DNA of 64,000 nucleotides from Lineus longissimus. Lineage: Eukaryota; Nemertea; Pilidiophora; Heteronemertea; Lineidae. The stretch covers positions 6,512,001 to 6,576,000 of the forward strand of contig NC_088317.1 of the NCBI RefSeq assembly GCF_910592395.1, read 5' to 3'. Positions 12,448 to 25,452 of the stretch are shown one piece after another (position 1 is the first letter of the stretch; each line of letters opens with the position of its first letter). The position numbers were made by a program, and so were the translations under genes. The notes under the pieces are model-generated. The model was not told where the DNA came from, searched no databases, and saw only the letters and a list, made by a program, of their open reading frames with translations.

Positions 12448-13438
12448 CGTTATCGGAAAATGTCATGTGCGGACCCTGAATGCCAGCTGCGGATAAGGTC
12501 GTACAGCTCGAGTATGAACTCCAGCGGTACAGGTGAAATACTGTTTGTCTGGCTGTGGCCAGGCTCACTGGTACAGGTGAGATGACAAAAGCTGATGGAC
12601 ACAGACTCTTCTTGAGTGGTCAACATTCCTAGTGTGCGGGTATGGAACGGCAGGCTTGGTTCATAAGGACACGGCTCCAGCAGTTCTAAAATCAACTAAT
12701 TGGTAGCTCCGATTGCACCAACTGTGAAATTACTAAAAACTAACCAATTATTAGTTGTTCCAACTAAAAAGGATAGTAAAACTACCATTAATATGGTTAA
12801 GAATTACCATAGTTAAAACAACTAATTTCACAGTCAGTATAAAAGCAACTACATGTACCAGAGTAGTAAAACATAACTACAATTAGTTACTTTTACTACG
12901 TGTATTTAATTTTAAATGGAGAACTGACCAGTCTCCAACCGTATGATGACTGTGAGGATCAGCGCAAAACCATTCAACCTGTCAGTTGTCCAGATCTACG
13001 CTCCAACAAGCTATGGATCCGAGGACAGGATTAATGGCTTTTACGACGATTTCATGGCTACTATGCAGTATCTCCTAAAGCAGAACATAATTCTGGTAGT
13101 AGGGGGCTGCAACGCAAAAATCGGCACCGACGCCTAGGACCAATTGAAAGGCAACGTCGGGAGATTGTGCTCAGGATAACAAACAAGAGGGACCTCCGGA
13201 TAATTGAATTTGCTAGATTCCACGAACTCGCCATAGCCAACATCTTCCAGCCTCAAAAACGCAGTCGAAAGACAACCTGGCATTCTCCTAGTGGTAGGTA
13301 ACACACACGACAAGATAGGCTACATTATGGTTACGAAAAGGTTCATGAGCAGCATCAACATGGCTAAGACCATGATCTATCCAGGAGCAGATGTTGGATT
13401 TGACCATGAGCCTGTCCTTTAAAATGGCGCTTTTACTA
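12448..13438 (+). mobile_element. Decayed LINE endonuclease relic, copy 2
   Basis: Second copy, at +8048, of the relic at 4400-5390, with the same internal A+T-rich insert and the same breaks. It was duplicated after it decayed. Confidence 0.7.
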
Positions 13439-14997
13439 ACCTCATGACAAGCTACAATCCACGCCCAAGTTGTCCCTTGAGACTAATATTTCTGCTCCAA
13501 AGGCTGAATTTCAAATTGTAATTGATTGATAAATGCCAACCCGCTCTAAATTCTTTTTACGTCTAATCATAATTATCATGTCAGTGAACAACTTGATTAT
13601 AGGCATCTCATAAAATATAACCCATACTAGTCCAGCAAGTCAGGAATGCAAACAGGATGATAAAAGGAGGAAACAGGTTAAAAAGTTTCTATGCTATACC
13701 CGATTAAACAACTGATAAGACGATAGAGATAATATACTAGTATTGTACCGTCCTTTATTACGAGCTAGACTGTACATTCGTAAGAGGATTCTTGCCAGAT
13801 TCCTAATATAGTTAAGATCTAAACTAAGAAATCTTGCAACGAAATGTACATGCACTCGTTCACAAAACTGAATAATATCTTTAAAATCTTATACAAATCT
13901 TAATTCTGGATTTTGGCCGGGGAGATCAGAGCCGCGATAATCGATTCCTGTCCCATGCAAGGACCTACGATGACCACCGTAAACATGGTAAACGGGCGAT
14001 TTTTGTTGCATGCAATCATGATCACAGGTCGTAGTGACAAAAAGCATCAGTCTACTTTAGGTTCAAGGATCAGAATCACAAATAGCTACGTAACAACATT
14101 TTTCACATGTGAACATGCGTATGGGGTCGGATTCTATTCCACGATATCCATTTTAAAAGCAATCGATGTCAAAATAAGTTTATGCACTGTTTTCTTTGAA
14201 TCAATTTTCACAAATACAGTTATTGACGCTGGTTGTGTTGTTATTGATTAAACGTTGTCTTGTTAAAGCCACAGTTATCTTGCTGATATCATTCTCTATT
14301 GCATCGGTTGTGTCTGTCGCAACAGAACTAGGGACACAAGATCAGAGAGGTGACTTAACATGCTATTTTCGAAATTCACCACTTCCTGATCAGCGCCTCT
14401 TGTAGCGGAGCTCTGAGACGTAGACGCTGACGTCCTCAATTACTTCGAAATTGATTTACTTTTGGGAACTATTGACCAAACGAAGCTTGATATGCCTAAT
14501 TATTCTTGTCGCATGGTAATTGTGTGATTTTACCTTTGATAGATGTTGTTGTGAATTACGTGTACGCTCTATTAAACGTCCGTGGTTTCAGTTGATGTGT
14601 CTGGCATTTGACCGACAAATGTTTGGGGTCAGCGCTGACTGCAGTCTTAAAGAATTTAATTTGTACACAAATGCATTTGAGATATACACGTACGCTCGTG
14701 CCATGCAAAATTCTGCATTTTAACATAACCAAGGAGGCTCTTGGCTGAGTTTCCAAAAACTCTCAGTTCCGCAAACAGAAAGAGGCTAACTATGATTTGT
14801 GATAGCAATGTATTTCAGAATGTCCCTTCGACAATCAAATCGTCATTGATCCATTGCCGAAGTATGCTTGTCTTAACAGAAATGTTCGCGTTAAGGAGGT
14901 TTTCACAAATTTCTCGAGTAGGTCATGATCGCTAAGGGCATTCTGCCGCGAAAATCCTTTCCTTTTCGGCAAGAATTACATGTCATTGTTGGCATTG

Positions 14998-15145
14998 CAT
15001 CCAGCTACAGCCCCTATTTTGATCGAGGTGTTTAAAGAAACTGCGTACACAGTGTACCCTTCGCAATTAGCACGTATCGTAATGACTCCTAAAAACCACA
15101 AGTTCCACATGTCTTGAATAGTGCCCAACAATCGTTGGTCCTGGG
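14998..15145. other. Right junction of the tandem duplication
   Basis: Copy 2 loses homology after 14997, picks up a 45-bp match to 7422-7466, then enters unique DNA before the foldback element. No gene is seen. Confidence 0.5.
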
Positions 15146-15147
15146 TA

Positions 15148-16075
15148 TGGAATGCCAAAGCGGAATAAACTCAACACAAGAAAATATCTCAAGATATTCT
15201 AAATTCTCTACCAACAATCATGAACTTCAACCAAAACTTTAAAGAAACACCCTCAAAACCAAAAAAAGACGCAAGAAAGAGGAAACACCTCAAGATAAAA
15301 AAAACCTCCCTCAAAGAAAAATAATTCGCCTCAACATTAAAAAAGTCCCTCAAGGCAAAAAATTCCCTCAAGATATAAAAAACTCCCTCAAGAAAAAGAA
15401 TTCGCCTCAACATTAAAAAAGTCCCTCAAGACAAAAAATTCCCTCAAGATATAAAAACTCCCCCAAGACTCACGTGACCAGGATCAAGAATCACGTGACG
15501 AGGATCCGTTACCCATGTGACGTGACCCGCGCATACCGATGACAATGAACACCCGGGGATGAGAATCTATTCGCGATCTGATCATTATCGTATTACGACG
15601 GAGATCTCTTAACAGATCCTCCATTTGAGAGTCCTGGAAGAGTCGATCAAGCTCAGCCTGCTGCATGTGCTGCCTCGCCATCCTCAAAATGTCAAAGCTG
15701 ACAGCTCGCGCGCCGACGTCTGACGTCAGGGATTTATGCGTGTCACGTGATTCTTGATCCTGGCCACGTGAGTCTTGGGGGAGTTTTTATATCTTGAGGG
15801 AATTTTTTAATGTTGAGGCGAATTCTTTTTCTTGAGGGAGTTTTTTATATCTTGAGGGAATTTTTTGCCTTGAGGGACTTTTTAAATGTTGAGGCGAATA
15901 TTTTTTCTTTGAGGGAGGTTTTTTTTATCTTGAGGTGTTTCCCCTTTCTTGCGTCTTTTTTTGGTTTTGAGGGTGTTTCTTTAAAGTTTTGGTTGAAGTT
16001 CATGATTGTTGGTAGAGAATTTAGAATATCTTGAGATATTTTCTTGTGTTGAGTTTATTCCGCTTTGGCATTCCA
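15148..16075. mobile_element. Foldback / long-TIR transposon, TA target duplication
   Basis: The left arm (15148-15499) and right arm (15742-16075) are inverted copies that begin TGGAATGCCAAAGCGGAATA and end in its complement. Both ends are flanked by TA (15146-15147 and 16076-16077), as in Tc1/mariner-like insertions. Both arms hold short tandem units of the type CCTCAAGATATAAAAAA. The left arm has slightly more unit material. The spacer of about 240 bp is richer in G+C and holds a 67-codon minus-strand frame (15484-15687). No transposase is present, so it is non-autonomous. Confidence 0.75.
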
Positions 16076-16077
16076 TA

Positions 16078-17189
16078 GACCCTGGCCTACTAGTGTTCGC
16101 GGTGGTCTGCACTGGTCACATTCAAAATTAACCCAGTGCGCAGCAATGATCTATGAATTTTCTTGAGCAGACGACAATTGATGTGCAAGTCATAATTGAT
16201 GTCTAGGTGTTGAGTGTTGGTCTATGTGCATACACAAGCATGCATGCATGCAGTGAATGAGTGATGAACTGCCAAAGACAAAGTCACAAGACAAGCACAG
16301 CTCGTCTATCAACAGCTTACATTGCATGTTTGTCAGTATGATGCAGCCAATGACGGCATGATTAACAATGGACCGCATTATCTGATAATCCGATCAAGTC
16401 TAAAATTCTTGCAAAAGAGGCTTTGAAGTTCCTCAGAACCTAACAAAAATGACTCACCAATGTTGTTTTCATATTTTCGTTTCAAGCAGTGGCCGGTAAT
16501 TCGTAGTCTTCGATTTCCCGGGGATAAAAGCATCCGATAGTTCAGTACACGTCCTTAATTATATACTCAATGTATATAAAACAAAGGAATGTACAGAGTA
16601 CGAAACAAAGCAAGTCTTGTTTGATTTTAAATAAATTGAAAATGATTTTTCAATATTTAAAACTAGAAATACAAACGACGGCCGAGAATCGTTCGTTGAA
16701 CGAGCGGGAAAGAATTGCAAACTCGCACAGTGCCGAAATTAAAATTCAATTTCAGACACTGGAATTGGTAAAATTCCGCCATCTTGGATATCGGCATCCT
16801 GAGATTCAGGTGTTTTCAACACTGCGTCACCACCACTTCAAACTCCAAAGTCTTATCCAGGCCTAGTAAGTGCCACCTTCTTTCATAAAATGGCTTGTTT
16901 TATAAATAAATAACAAAATATGATCTTTGTAAATAAAACCCGAGATGATCTGGTGTGTTTTTACGTGAATTTATTGCAAACTATCAATGCAGCGTAGTGC
17001 AGCCATCGTGTTCTCGGGCGTAGTGGTGATGCGATAGCCTCTTTGCAATTGTAAAGATTCTTTACATTTCCACATGCGCGGTACTGCTTTTCAAGATGGT
17101 GGCAATTCACCAGATCTAGAGGCGTTGTAAGGAACGAAATCAGCGCCTCTAGTGTCAAGATTGAAAGAATTGATGGCGAATTGATGGCG
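16078..17189. other. Non-coding stretch
   Basis: No gene is supported. A 98-codon frame at 16570-16866 has no recognisable product. Confidence 0.4.
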
Positions 17190-17300
17190 AAATTCGCAAA
17201 ATTACAAATTACAAATTACAAATTACAAAAGTTTATTGAATCCGTATAAAATTTACATTTTACATGGGACGAAAATACAATAAACAGAGGTGCAGTGTAG
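17190..17300 (-). mobile_element. Probable LINE 3' end with simple-repeat tail
   Basis: Read on the minus strand, an AATAAA-containing tail is followed by repeats of TTTGTAA (four units at about 17200-17228). This is the usual 3' signature of a 5'-truncated non-LTR element. The upstream boundary is not visible and no coding remnant is recognised. Confidence 0.35.
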
Positions 17301-18553
17301 ATAGAGAGTCAGAAGAAAAGAGAGCAATAAGTAATAAAAGTAATCAAATAATACAGAATGACATGACATGCATGATATTCGCTCTGTTCCGATGGCTGGC
17401 GATAGCGAATCAGGCGCGATTTTATTGATTTCGGCGGAATAAAATATCACCTGCGATTTTTATTCGGTCTGAATTTTGGCCTGGAAAAATAGAATCGCCG
17501 AAGCAGGCAGCGATTTGGAGGCGAATGAGTGTGGCGATATCCGACCAGGCGAATTTTCGCCCCCGATTCGCGCAGCGAATATTCGCGTGCGGACTTTGGA
17601 CGTGATCCCTTAGTGCGCCGTCAAGCCAACTGCTAGTATATTCGTACATGTCAGTGCCTCTGTGTGCTCACTGATCATTACCCCAGTAGTATAGTATACT
17701 ATTCTATAGTGATGACGAACATACAATCACAATGCTGGTCTACAGCGATTACTCAAGTTATGCGGGCGGCACAATGAACTTGAGACAGGGCGATGAGATA
17801 TTTGTTGAAGTGTCGAATAAGTCGATGGTGTCAAGTCACCCAGAGATGAACTTCTTCGGTTTGTTTTTTGTTGCGACCGCGTGAAAGACTATCGTCATTT
17901 AGGGTATATTTCTAAAATGAGTTAGGATTTTAGAGGTCGTATCTCCTCTACCTGGTTAGGCGATCGACCCTCTGTTAATGCCATGATTCGACACTAAATT
18001 CGTCCAGAACTTGAAGTGAAATCATCACGGGTTTATTATATTTTCCTCAAAGTTTTCCCTAGTTCGCTAGTACCTTTCTAACGTCACATGGATGCGATTC
18101 AAGAATCAGAGGCTGCTGATAAATAAATGATTTGAATGCATTAATGGACCAGACCGTAACGGATGTCGATGACAGCCTTACTGAGGAGGAGCTTGGCCAC
18201 AATGGATGGGAATGTACGGTCATCCACCAGGAAAGGATGGTGAGTTGGTTGTTGCTTGCAGTGGGGTTCGCGGTCTCCTGACCAAATCCTTGGATAGTCT
18301 GGTCACCGTGAAGGCGTGATAACAATTAACAATATTTGTGTACAGTCGAATGTAAAAAAGGATACACTCAACTCAAGTATGAACTTCAATTTAACTGGCA
18401 TCATGCTCGTTTTTGAAAATATTTGTCACTGCATGTAGTTGGCAGGAATGGACTTGGTAGCAAGGCCAACTCGCAGTACCTGTCGGGCTTATTTTAAGAA
18501 TAGCGCAACTTGAATGTATATTGATTTTTAAAAAACTACCCATTTTCTTTCAG
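17301..18553. other. Upstream region of the DUF4806-type gene
   Basis: No complete gene is seen. 18144-18239 starts with ATG, is rich in acidic residues and ends in a good donor (GGATG|GTGAGT). Joined in phase 0 to the next acceptor at 18553 it meets a stop at once, so I do not include it in the gene model. Confidence 0.4.
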
Positions 18554-21026
18554 TCCTCCTCCACGCTTTGACTTGTTTAATGAAGCCGATCAAGCTGCAC
18601 AAGCTGAAGTAAGCGGAAGATCCAGCCCTTCACCAGATCACTCGTTGCCGCCACAGTCACTGCAATCTCCAGCCCCTGTAAACCGTCTTTCACAACAGCA
18701 ATCACAGCCGGTTCCAGCGTCCACCCCTGTTATCCTCCCGCCACCACGACAGCGACTGCAAGTTCAAGCCTCAACATCTGCTTTCCGTCCATTGACCCGT
18801 GTTCAGTTGCCCTCACCACCACTCCATAATAGTACACCTCATAGAGCAAGACCAAATAATGATGGTAAGTCTGAATGAAAAAAACGGGGGAACTTTGAGG
18901 GGCAACCAGGTGTCTTCACTGGTCCTGTGCAGGCACCGCACATCACCCCATACTCGGAAGAGCAGAGTGACAACATTTGATGACATGATGTCATACTCTG
19001 ACATGGCTTGGGTCTCACTATCCCTAGCTGGACAGTGGTGTCATCTGGTTTTGGAATGCAGTTTACTCGGCATCCTGAAAAGTCCTTATTTGCATGGCAT
19101 GGCATATGTCATTAATTGGAAGCACCAGTGAGTAAACATGAAGCTTTGGTTTTCAAGGTTCTGTGCTGCTGGACAACATAAGGCACTTGCAGTGCCTGGG
19201 GTTGGACATTTCTGTAGAAATTTGGTACTACTAGGGTGAAAATACATGTACAACATAATAAAATATGAATACGGCATTTCTATAGCGCCTGTGAATGTTC
19301 TTTTAAGCCTTTGGCCCTGAAGGTTCACAATTTTTTTTTCTAACCAGTCTTTCTTACTTGCCTTCAGGATCTAAAAGAGATAAGCGGATGTTTGCGTTGT
19401 TGGAACGCATCTCTGAAGAGGTTCGCCTGGTTCATCAGAAGGTGGACCGGCTTACTGTCAGGCAGAACAATTGTGCTGACGATTCTGTAGCTGTAGAGGA
19501 GGGTAACTGCCCGGAGGATATCATTCTACCTATTGAAACGGTGGAGGACATGAAAGCCTTCGAAAATCGTCTTGAGGGGGACAAAGACCTTCGAAGACTC
19601 TTCGTTAGTATTCAGTACTTTTTCTCTTCCAATCCAATACTTATCTTGTGAATTTTTCATTCAATCATTATCAATTAGAGTTTGAATCGTTCACTAATGG
19701 TCCTAAATCAATGGGATCCAGTTTACTGGCATGCTAGTTCCAGTTTTCAAGTCAAACATGTATTTTTTAGAGAAAGTGTACATTGGACAAGTAGATATTA
19801 CAGGATACCGATCAACCATCAACATGCTTCCTATTGCTTGTTAATTTTCTAAAAGAATGTCCAAGAAACAGGATCCCTTATTTTAGCTTTTACAGTCTGA
19901 TGCATCATGGAGAGATCCCCCACCCCCCTTTGTCAATTATAAAATTATATTATTCCACAAACAACCATTGGGTATGTTGCATAAAGAACTGTATATTGAT
20001 GAACACTTGTCATTGTAATTGTATCGGGACTGCTAAAATTTAAGTTATTCCTTTATTCTTCTTCAGGTTCGAAAAATGATGCTGAAGGGTGGCAACAACC
20101 CTGAGGATGCTGTCGCAAGGATGATGAGGCTGACGTGGGGGAAAGGTGTTTGCAAGGAATTTAACTTCACGGGAAAATCCTCAAAGGGGCTCAGAAAGGA
20201 GTCCTTCAGTGCCTTGAAGACCATGAAGACTCTCCTCATTAGTGAGTATACAGTAATATATTTCCTCTGGAGACCCATTATTCTAACTTGTCTTTGTTAA
20301 ATTTTGCCAGTCTGGAGGAAAGACGACTAAACCTAAACGTCCGGTCCAAGATGGACGCCAAGGTTCAGCCATCCAATTCATGGTCAGTCCTCTTGGGTCA
20401 CAGTACTTGAGTGCTGTCAGGGCTAACCGTCCTCGTTTGGATCGTTAGCCATCCACTGTTAAAAAGTTTGCTAGATTTGATGATGATTCAGTAACTTTGG
20501 AACGTGAACTATTGACCAACATACTGGTACATGGATGGCTAGCCATTCTAATTGACTGGACAACTAGCCGTCTTCCTTCTAGGCCGTTTGCTGAACAACA
20601 GAGGATGTCAGAATGTAATGACCCTTGATTATTCATCTGATGCATGACTCACTCTAATGGCATTAAATTCCCCGAAAACTCAAACCGGTTTTCTCTTTCC
20701 TTTAGCCACTTAGCCTGTATCTTTTTCTAACCCCTAGAAGTAGGAGCCCTCAGCTGAGCAGACTGGGACTACTGTTTGCACTAGGCCACAATTTTATAAA
20801 AAGTTATTCTACTGCTTCTTTCATTGACATCTTTTAAGTGGTATCTTACTCTCTTTTTCCAGAGGCTGTCCGTAAGAACCCAGCTTCAAGACATGCATCT
20901 GAAGCATTCATCGAAGAACGTGTCAGAAGTGTTCTGAAGAACTCCAAGGATATGAACGGCGGCCGAAGGGAACGGAAGAACAGAAGAACAAACAATGTAC
21001 GGCAGGAAGAAGCTATGGCTGAGTAG
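18554..21026 (+). CDS. DUF4806-type protein, four 3' exons
   Basis: Four exons with consensus sites join in phase: 18554-18864, 19368-19603, 20067-20241 and 20863-21026 (TAG). Exon 1 enters with one base of a split codon, so at least one upstream exon is missing from the model. Exon 1 encodes a Pro/Ser/Gln-rich linker. Exon 2 starts with a short coiled-coil (MFALLERISEEVRLVHQKV), then LPIETVEDMKAFENRL. Exon 3 has VRKMMLKGGNNPEDAVARMM and FTGKSSKGLRKESF. Exon 4 has ERVRSVLKN and a basic tail. The order LP-tveE-l...D...R...l...GG...G is that of DUF4806, a family common in invertebrates and of unknown biochemical role. The basic tail suggests a nuclear location, but that is inference. Confidence 0.7.
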
Positions 21027-21180
21027 TGGAATGCTAATATGCCAATTATCCACAATTCGCAAAAATATCCTGCTGTGAAATTATCCTGTTTTACAGTATT
21101 TGTAAGTGCACCTCGATTATAAGCGCATAAATATGGTAAGATTGTTCTGTTGAAAATCCATGATTGATGATACATGTAAA

Positions 21181-21368
21181 AAGCTAGCGAAATAATTCCA
21201 TGGACGGAGGGGATCGAATTGTTCTGTTGAGAATCCATGATTGATGATACATGTAAAAAGATTGGGGATTAATTTTTGAACCAATATGCAATTAAACGAA
21301 GAATTCCCCATATATTTTGGGAAGCATCCATTCGATCCCCTCCGTCCATGGAATTATTTCGCTAGCTT
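21181..21368. repeat. 39-bp perfect inverted repeat
   Basis: 21181-21219 and 21330-21368 are perfect reverse complements (start AAGCTAGCGAAATAATTCCA) around a 110-bp spacer. A 36-bp segment that contains CCATGATTGATGATACATGT also repeats directly at about 21160 and 21235. It lies just 3' of the DUF4806-type gene, probably in its 3' UTR, and may be a small hairpin element. Confidence 0.85.
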
Positions 21369-21476
21369 AGATGATCAGGAGGACCGTGTTAACATACAGA
21401 AGATTATGGTTGTTTTGCATTTAGCTTCGTCTGTTGCCATGATTTTTGTATATACGGTATGTATAGAAAGACTCTG

Positions 21477-21980
21477 GTGTTGCACTGCTGGTTTTTCATT
21501 CATACATGTTGCTTGAGCATTTTAAAGTATCATAATTGTTTCTGAGCTCTACTATTCTTGTACTAGTCATGAGCATTATTTGAAACAAAATGGTAAAATT
21601 TACAGCGTTTAAAATGAAATACGTATCCTGCATAGATGTTTTAAGTGTTGCACTGCTGGTTTTTCATTCATACATGTTGCTTGAGCATTTTAAAGTATCA
21701 TAATTGTTTCTGAGCTCTACTATTCTTGTACTAGTCATGAGCATTATTTGAAACAAAATGCAAAATGGTAACATTACAGGGTTTAAAATGAAATACGTAT
21801 CCTGCATAGATGTTTTAAGTGTTTCACTGCTGGTTTTTCATTCATACATGTTGCCTGAGCATTTTAAAGTATCATAATTGCTTCTGAGCTCTACTATTCT
21901 TGTACTTGTCATGAGCTTTATTTGAGACAAAATGGTAAAATTTACAGGGTTTAAAATGAAATATGTATCCTGTATAGATT
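21477..21980 (+). repeat. Three-unit minisatellite, ~170 bp
   Basis: Units start at 21477, 21645 and 21819 with GTGTTGCACTGCTGG (third unit GTGTTTCACTGCTGG). Each contains GAGCTCTACTATTCTTGTAC. The spacings are 168 and 174 bp. The third copy carries more substitutions. It lies downstream of the DUF4806-type stop codon. Confidence 0.9.
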
Positions 21981-22119
21981 TTTTTTGTACTTGAAACAAA
22001 ACGATTCTTGCCAATCGGAGTGATTTTACAGAATTGCATTTTACTTTTTACTGTTTACTGTTTCAATTTTAATTTTGTGTATGTACATATATATTTTTCG
22101 TTCTTGTATTTGTAATTTC

Positions 22120-22125
22120 AATAAA
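22120..22125 (+). terminator. Candidate poly(A) signal of the DUF4806-type gene
   Basis: AATAAA in a T-rich stretch, 1.1 kb after the stop codon, downstream of the minisatellite. It is the first well-placed canonical hexamer I noticed on this strand after the gene. Confidence 0.4.
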
Positions 22126-22274
22126 AAAAGTCAATTTCAACTGTTACCTAATTCCAGTGTTCATGTTTGTGTTTGTGTATTGGAAATGGGGTGGGACTTA
22201 TTTCTGTGAACATCACCTTGTCACCAGATTACCCTCACCAACAGATCTCCCCCAAGGATTGATTCCTCCATCAG

Positions 22275-22565
22275 CACCCCCTGAAAAAGGGTACATAAGC
22301 CTCCAGTGACCAGCTCTTCTACCTCTAATGGACCCCAAGTTTACCTCCAACCACCAGTGGAAAATGCCTCCAGTGGCACTACAGAATTGCCACCCATAAA
22401 CCCCTAGTCTGCCTCTAGTGTTGCCACTAGTGGGCCTCTCATTTGCCTCCAAGAGAGCCACTGGTGGGCGATGTTACATTTCCACCAGCTTGCCACTGGT
22501 GGCAGCCACCAGTGGGCCGCTAGTTTTGACATCGATGGACCTTCAGTGGGCCACCAATTTTTGCT
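22275..22565. repeat. Degenerate CCACYAGTGG-rich tract
   Basis: Palindromic decamers of the type CCACTAGTGG, CCACCAGTGG and CCACTGGTGG recur about ten times at irregular spacing, with CCTCTAGTG variants. No gene is seen. The core looks like part of the CTCF recognition sequence, but that is only a resemblance. Confidence 0.5.
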
Positions 22566-25452
22566 GTCTGGGGATGTTTCGAAAGGCCAGTGAGTACAAC
22601 GAGTATAGATTAGATTTAATCCATATGTGGTATTAGGGCCTACTCAGATGAATTTTGATACATTGGGTAGCTTCAGCCATGTCCGTTGGGAGCAATATGT
22701 TAAGAGAGCGTTCCTCGTCACCAGGAGTCGACCAAATGTCCACATACAGTTATTGGGAAAATCTACATAAGTATTTTGAAGAAAAATACTTTTACGGGGG
22801 GTATAACAGTCTGATACAAACATTATTCAACCGTTTTGAATCTTATTTGACTGATGGGGGATTTTTAAAGGGACAAACAGGGCGTGTTTTTTTTATATAC
22901 TAAATAGTTTCCAGCTGGAACGTGACTTATTTCAATCATAGACAATCTGAATTGGAGTGCACCTTACCTGGACTACATGTAGCTGAACCTGGTAGGCCGT
23001 ATCCAAACATACTTTTTAGTAAACCTCCCCTTAGCATGGTCATTTTAAATGCACATTCTTTACATATCAGAATATAATGTTCATATTAAACCAGAACACC
23101 AAAAGACTGATAGAGTTGATGTAAATTGTAGATAGTGTAAATATTTAGAAACGCACTGTAGTGGGCTCGTGTTGTAAATAGTAAACAAACCGACGTGAAT
23201 GATAAAGTTTCAAAATGTCAAGCAGTTTTTCTCCACTTTTATAAAACATTTTGAAAATTCTGAAAATGGAAATGTGCTGTTACCCAACTGGAGCTTGTCC
23301 GTATAACCGCGGATTTAGGGTTTTTCAAGTAGATTTCCGCGAAATTTCCGAAATAGAGAAATTATGTTGATTAAAAGCTATACTTTGGTAATTACGTGTA
23401 TATGCATAATTAGAAACATTTTTGATAATTGGCGGTTACACGGACATGCGCTAGGAATGGCTGCGTCCTTTCCAACAGATTATGCTTCGATGCCACATAG
23501 CATGTTGACATAAAATTGATCAAGGTGATTTTTTGACCGTCCCCAAAAAGTCATTTTTCTGGGTAATCCAGAAATACGATCCAGTTATAGGGTGAAAGTT
23601 CACTTAAATGCTTCATACGTAACGTACCGTACCATTTTTTTTTTAAAGAATCATTGTTATCAATGAATTATCACGAGTTGAAGTTGGGCAATTTTGCGCC
23701 ACGCACGGATATAGCTCGACCTTAATTCAGTGTTTTTGATTGGGGTTATTGAGTTTAGTATAGTGTAGTGCAAAATGTAAGTACCATTTACCTCACTGAT
23801 TGCTGTAATACACAAATCAAATGAAAGTTCAAAGTAACTAAACAATTACTTAGAGTCATTGTGTAAATATATTTTACATGAAAATAACAATTCATTTCAA
23901 TACAATCAAAGCGCGTTGTTATTTAATAATATACTTCAATTAGCCAGGAGAAGAGATAACAGTCTCTCAAATTTCACGGACAAGTATCTGAAGCTTGGAT
24001 CAAGTAAAGGTTCCAGGTGAACGGGATATATTTCATCACGAATAATCTGATCGAACCCCTAACCGACGGCGCCAATGATAAGACGACCTCAAATGACAAT
24101 CTTCATGTATTAAGATGGTGTATATAGGCCCAGTTGGTATCTGTAGGCCAACTAGCATCACGATGTGCATGCGTACAGAGCTGTATGAGGCAAGACCACC
24201 ATTGATTTTTTAAGCCTTTTAATTTTAATAGCAGTTCAATTGTCAATGTTTGACCGCGACGCATCAAATACTGCGTGGGGTTGTGAATCTGAAATTTTGA
24301 TATGATATTCCGGACAGTCGGGCAAGTAAATGGTGAAAAATAAACTGGTAGTTGACCACGGAAATTTTTTGATAATCGACAAATTAGACAGACATTGATA
24401 TTTCCACTCTTTTCAGCCAACTGGCAGAAAAATCTCAAAACACGCCCCCTATTACCAAATTAGCAAAATTCGAAATTAATTTTTTCATCAAATAATTTCT
24501 TTATATCTGTAGACTTGCCACAGCAAATATTTTTTCAATACCTCTCCAAATATGTACTTGAGAGTTAAAAACATGCACTCGTCTAATTGATAGGCCTCGA
24601 CCCTCCAACCTATGAATATTCATTGGTGGTATTGTCTCATATATACTCTACTAAGGAGCATTCATTTGCAATGCTTGGTATGTCAATACAACTTTGGCAC
24701 ACTTTCTGTTTCGACCTCACATCAGCCACTTGCCTATGTTAGTACTAAATAACAAATATTGCTTCCATTGGCCGGATTACTGGACCTCTATCTAAAATTC
24801 CAAACACGATTTACATCTTTCGTATTGAGGGAGCATTAACAGAGGACATGATGACTTGTAGCATTGATACACTCTTAGAAGTAAAGGCTTTTTAGCCTTT
24901 GAAAGTTTTTTTTTTGTTTTCCCAGTTTGAAACAAAAATGACCAAAAGACCCTATGGTTTGTGAGATTTTGAAAAACCTAGAAAAAAGTCTTCAGGGTGC
25001 TGGAAACCTCTTCGGGGTGCATCTTTATGTTGTCCGAAAAAAAACTTCAAAGCTTTTTAAAAAGCTTAAAACCACCTTTGTGTACACATATCAGTTAGCC
25101 AACTTCTTCTAAGTCTTTGCCTGTAAGATGTCTGTTATGTTAACCGTCTTCAGCTAAGTGAAACGAGCCGTTCAGTTCATAACCAGTGGGAGGCCTTGGT
25201 ATAATTAATATAACTACTATATGCATTAAACAAGTTAATCAGACTTTACAGTAAAGGAAATTGTGTCATCTAGCACTACCAAAGAGTTTATGTATAGGGC
25301 AAAGAACATACATGAAGGAAAGCACAACTTATGATGTTTGGATCCGACTTCTCACCCATCGCTGATGCGGGTTGGCCGCCTATCCGGAGACCCCGAATTA
25401 CCCGGCCTCAGTGCTACATCATTAAGACGGCGAAGAAGAGAGAGGTCCGGCC
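22566..25452. other. Non-coding stretch
   Basis: No gene is supported. Frames of 60-110 codons on both strands show no recognisable domain and no good splice context. Confidence 0.4.

Larger units (their letters stand above)
8049..14997 (+). repeat. 8-kb direct tandem duplication, copy 2
   Basis: This is the second copy of 1-6949. All features described in copy 1 up to 6949 recur here at +8048: the long open frame at 9272-10150, the palindromes at 11834-11925 and the LINE relic at about 12448-13438. The right edge is complex: a 45-bp piece matching 7422-7466 follows at 14999-15043, then unique DNA and the foldback element. Confidence 0.95.

Noticed and set aside
15189-16034. Two related 74-codon genes on opposite strands
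   Set aside because: They are the two arms of the foldback element read as protein; the Phe/Leu-rich product follows from the repeat units.
18144-18239. First coding exon of the DUF4806-type gene
   Set aside because: It has a good ATG frame and donor, but joining to the acceptor at 18553 gives a stop after five codons. A different donor would be needed.
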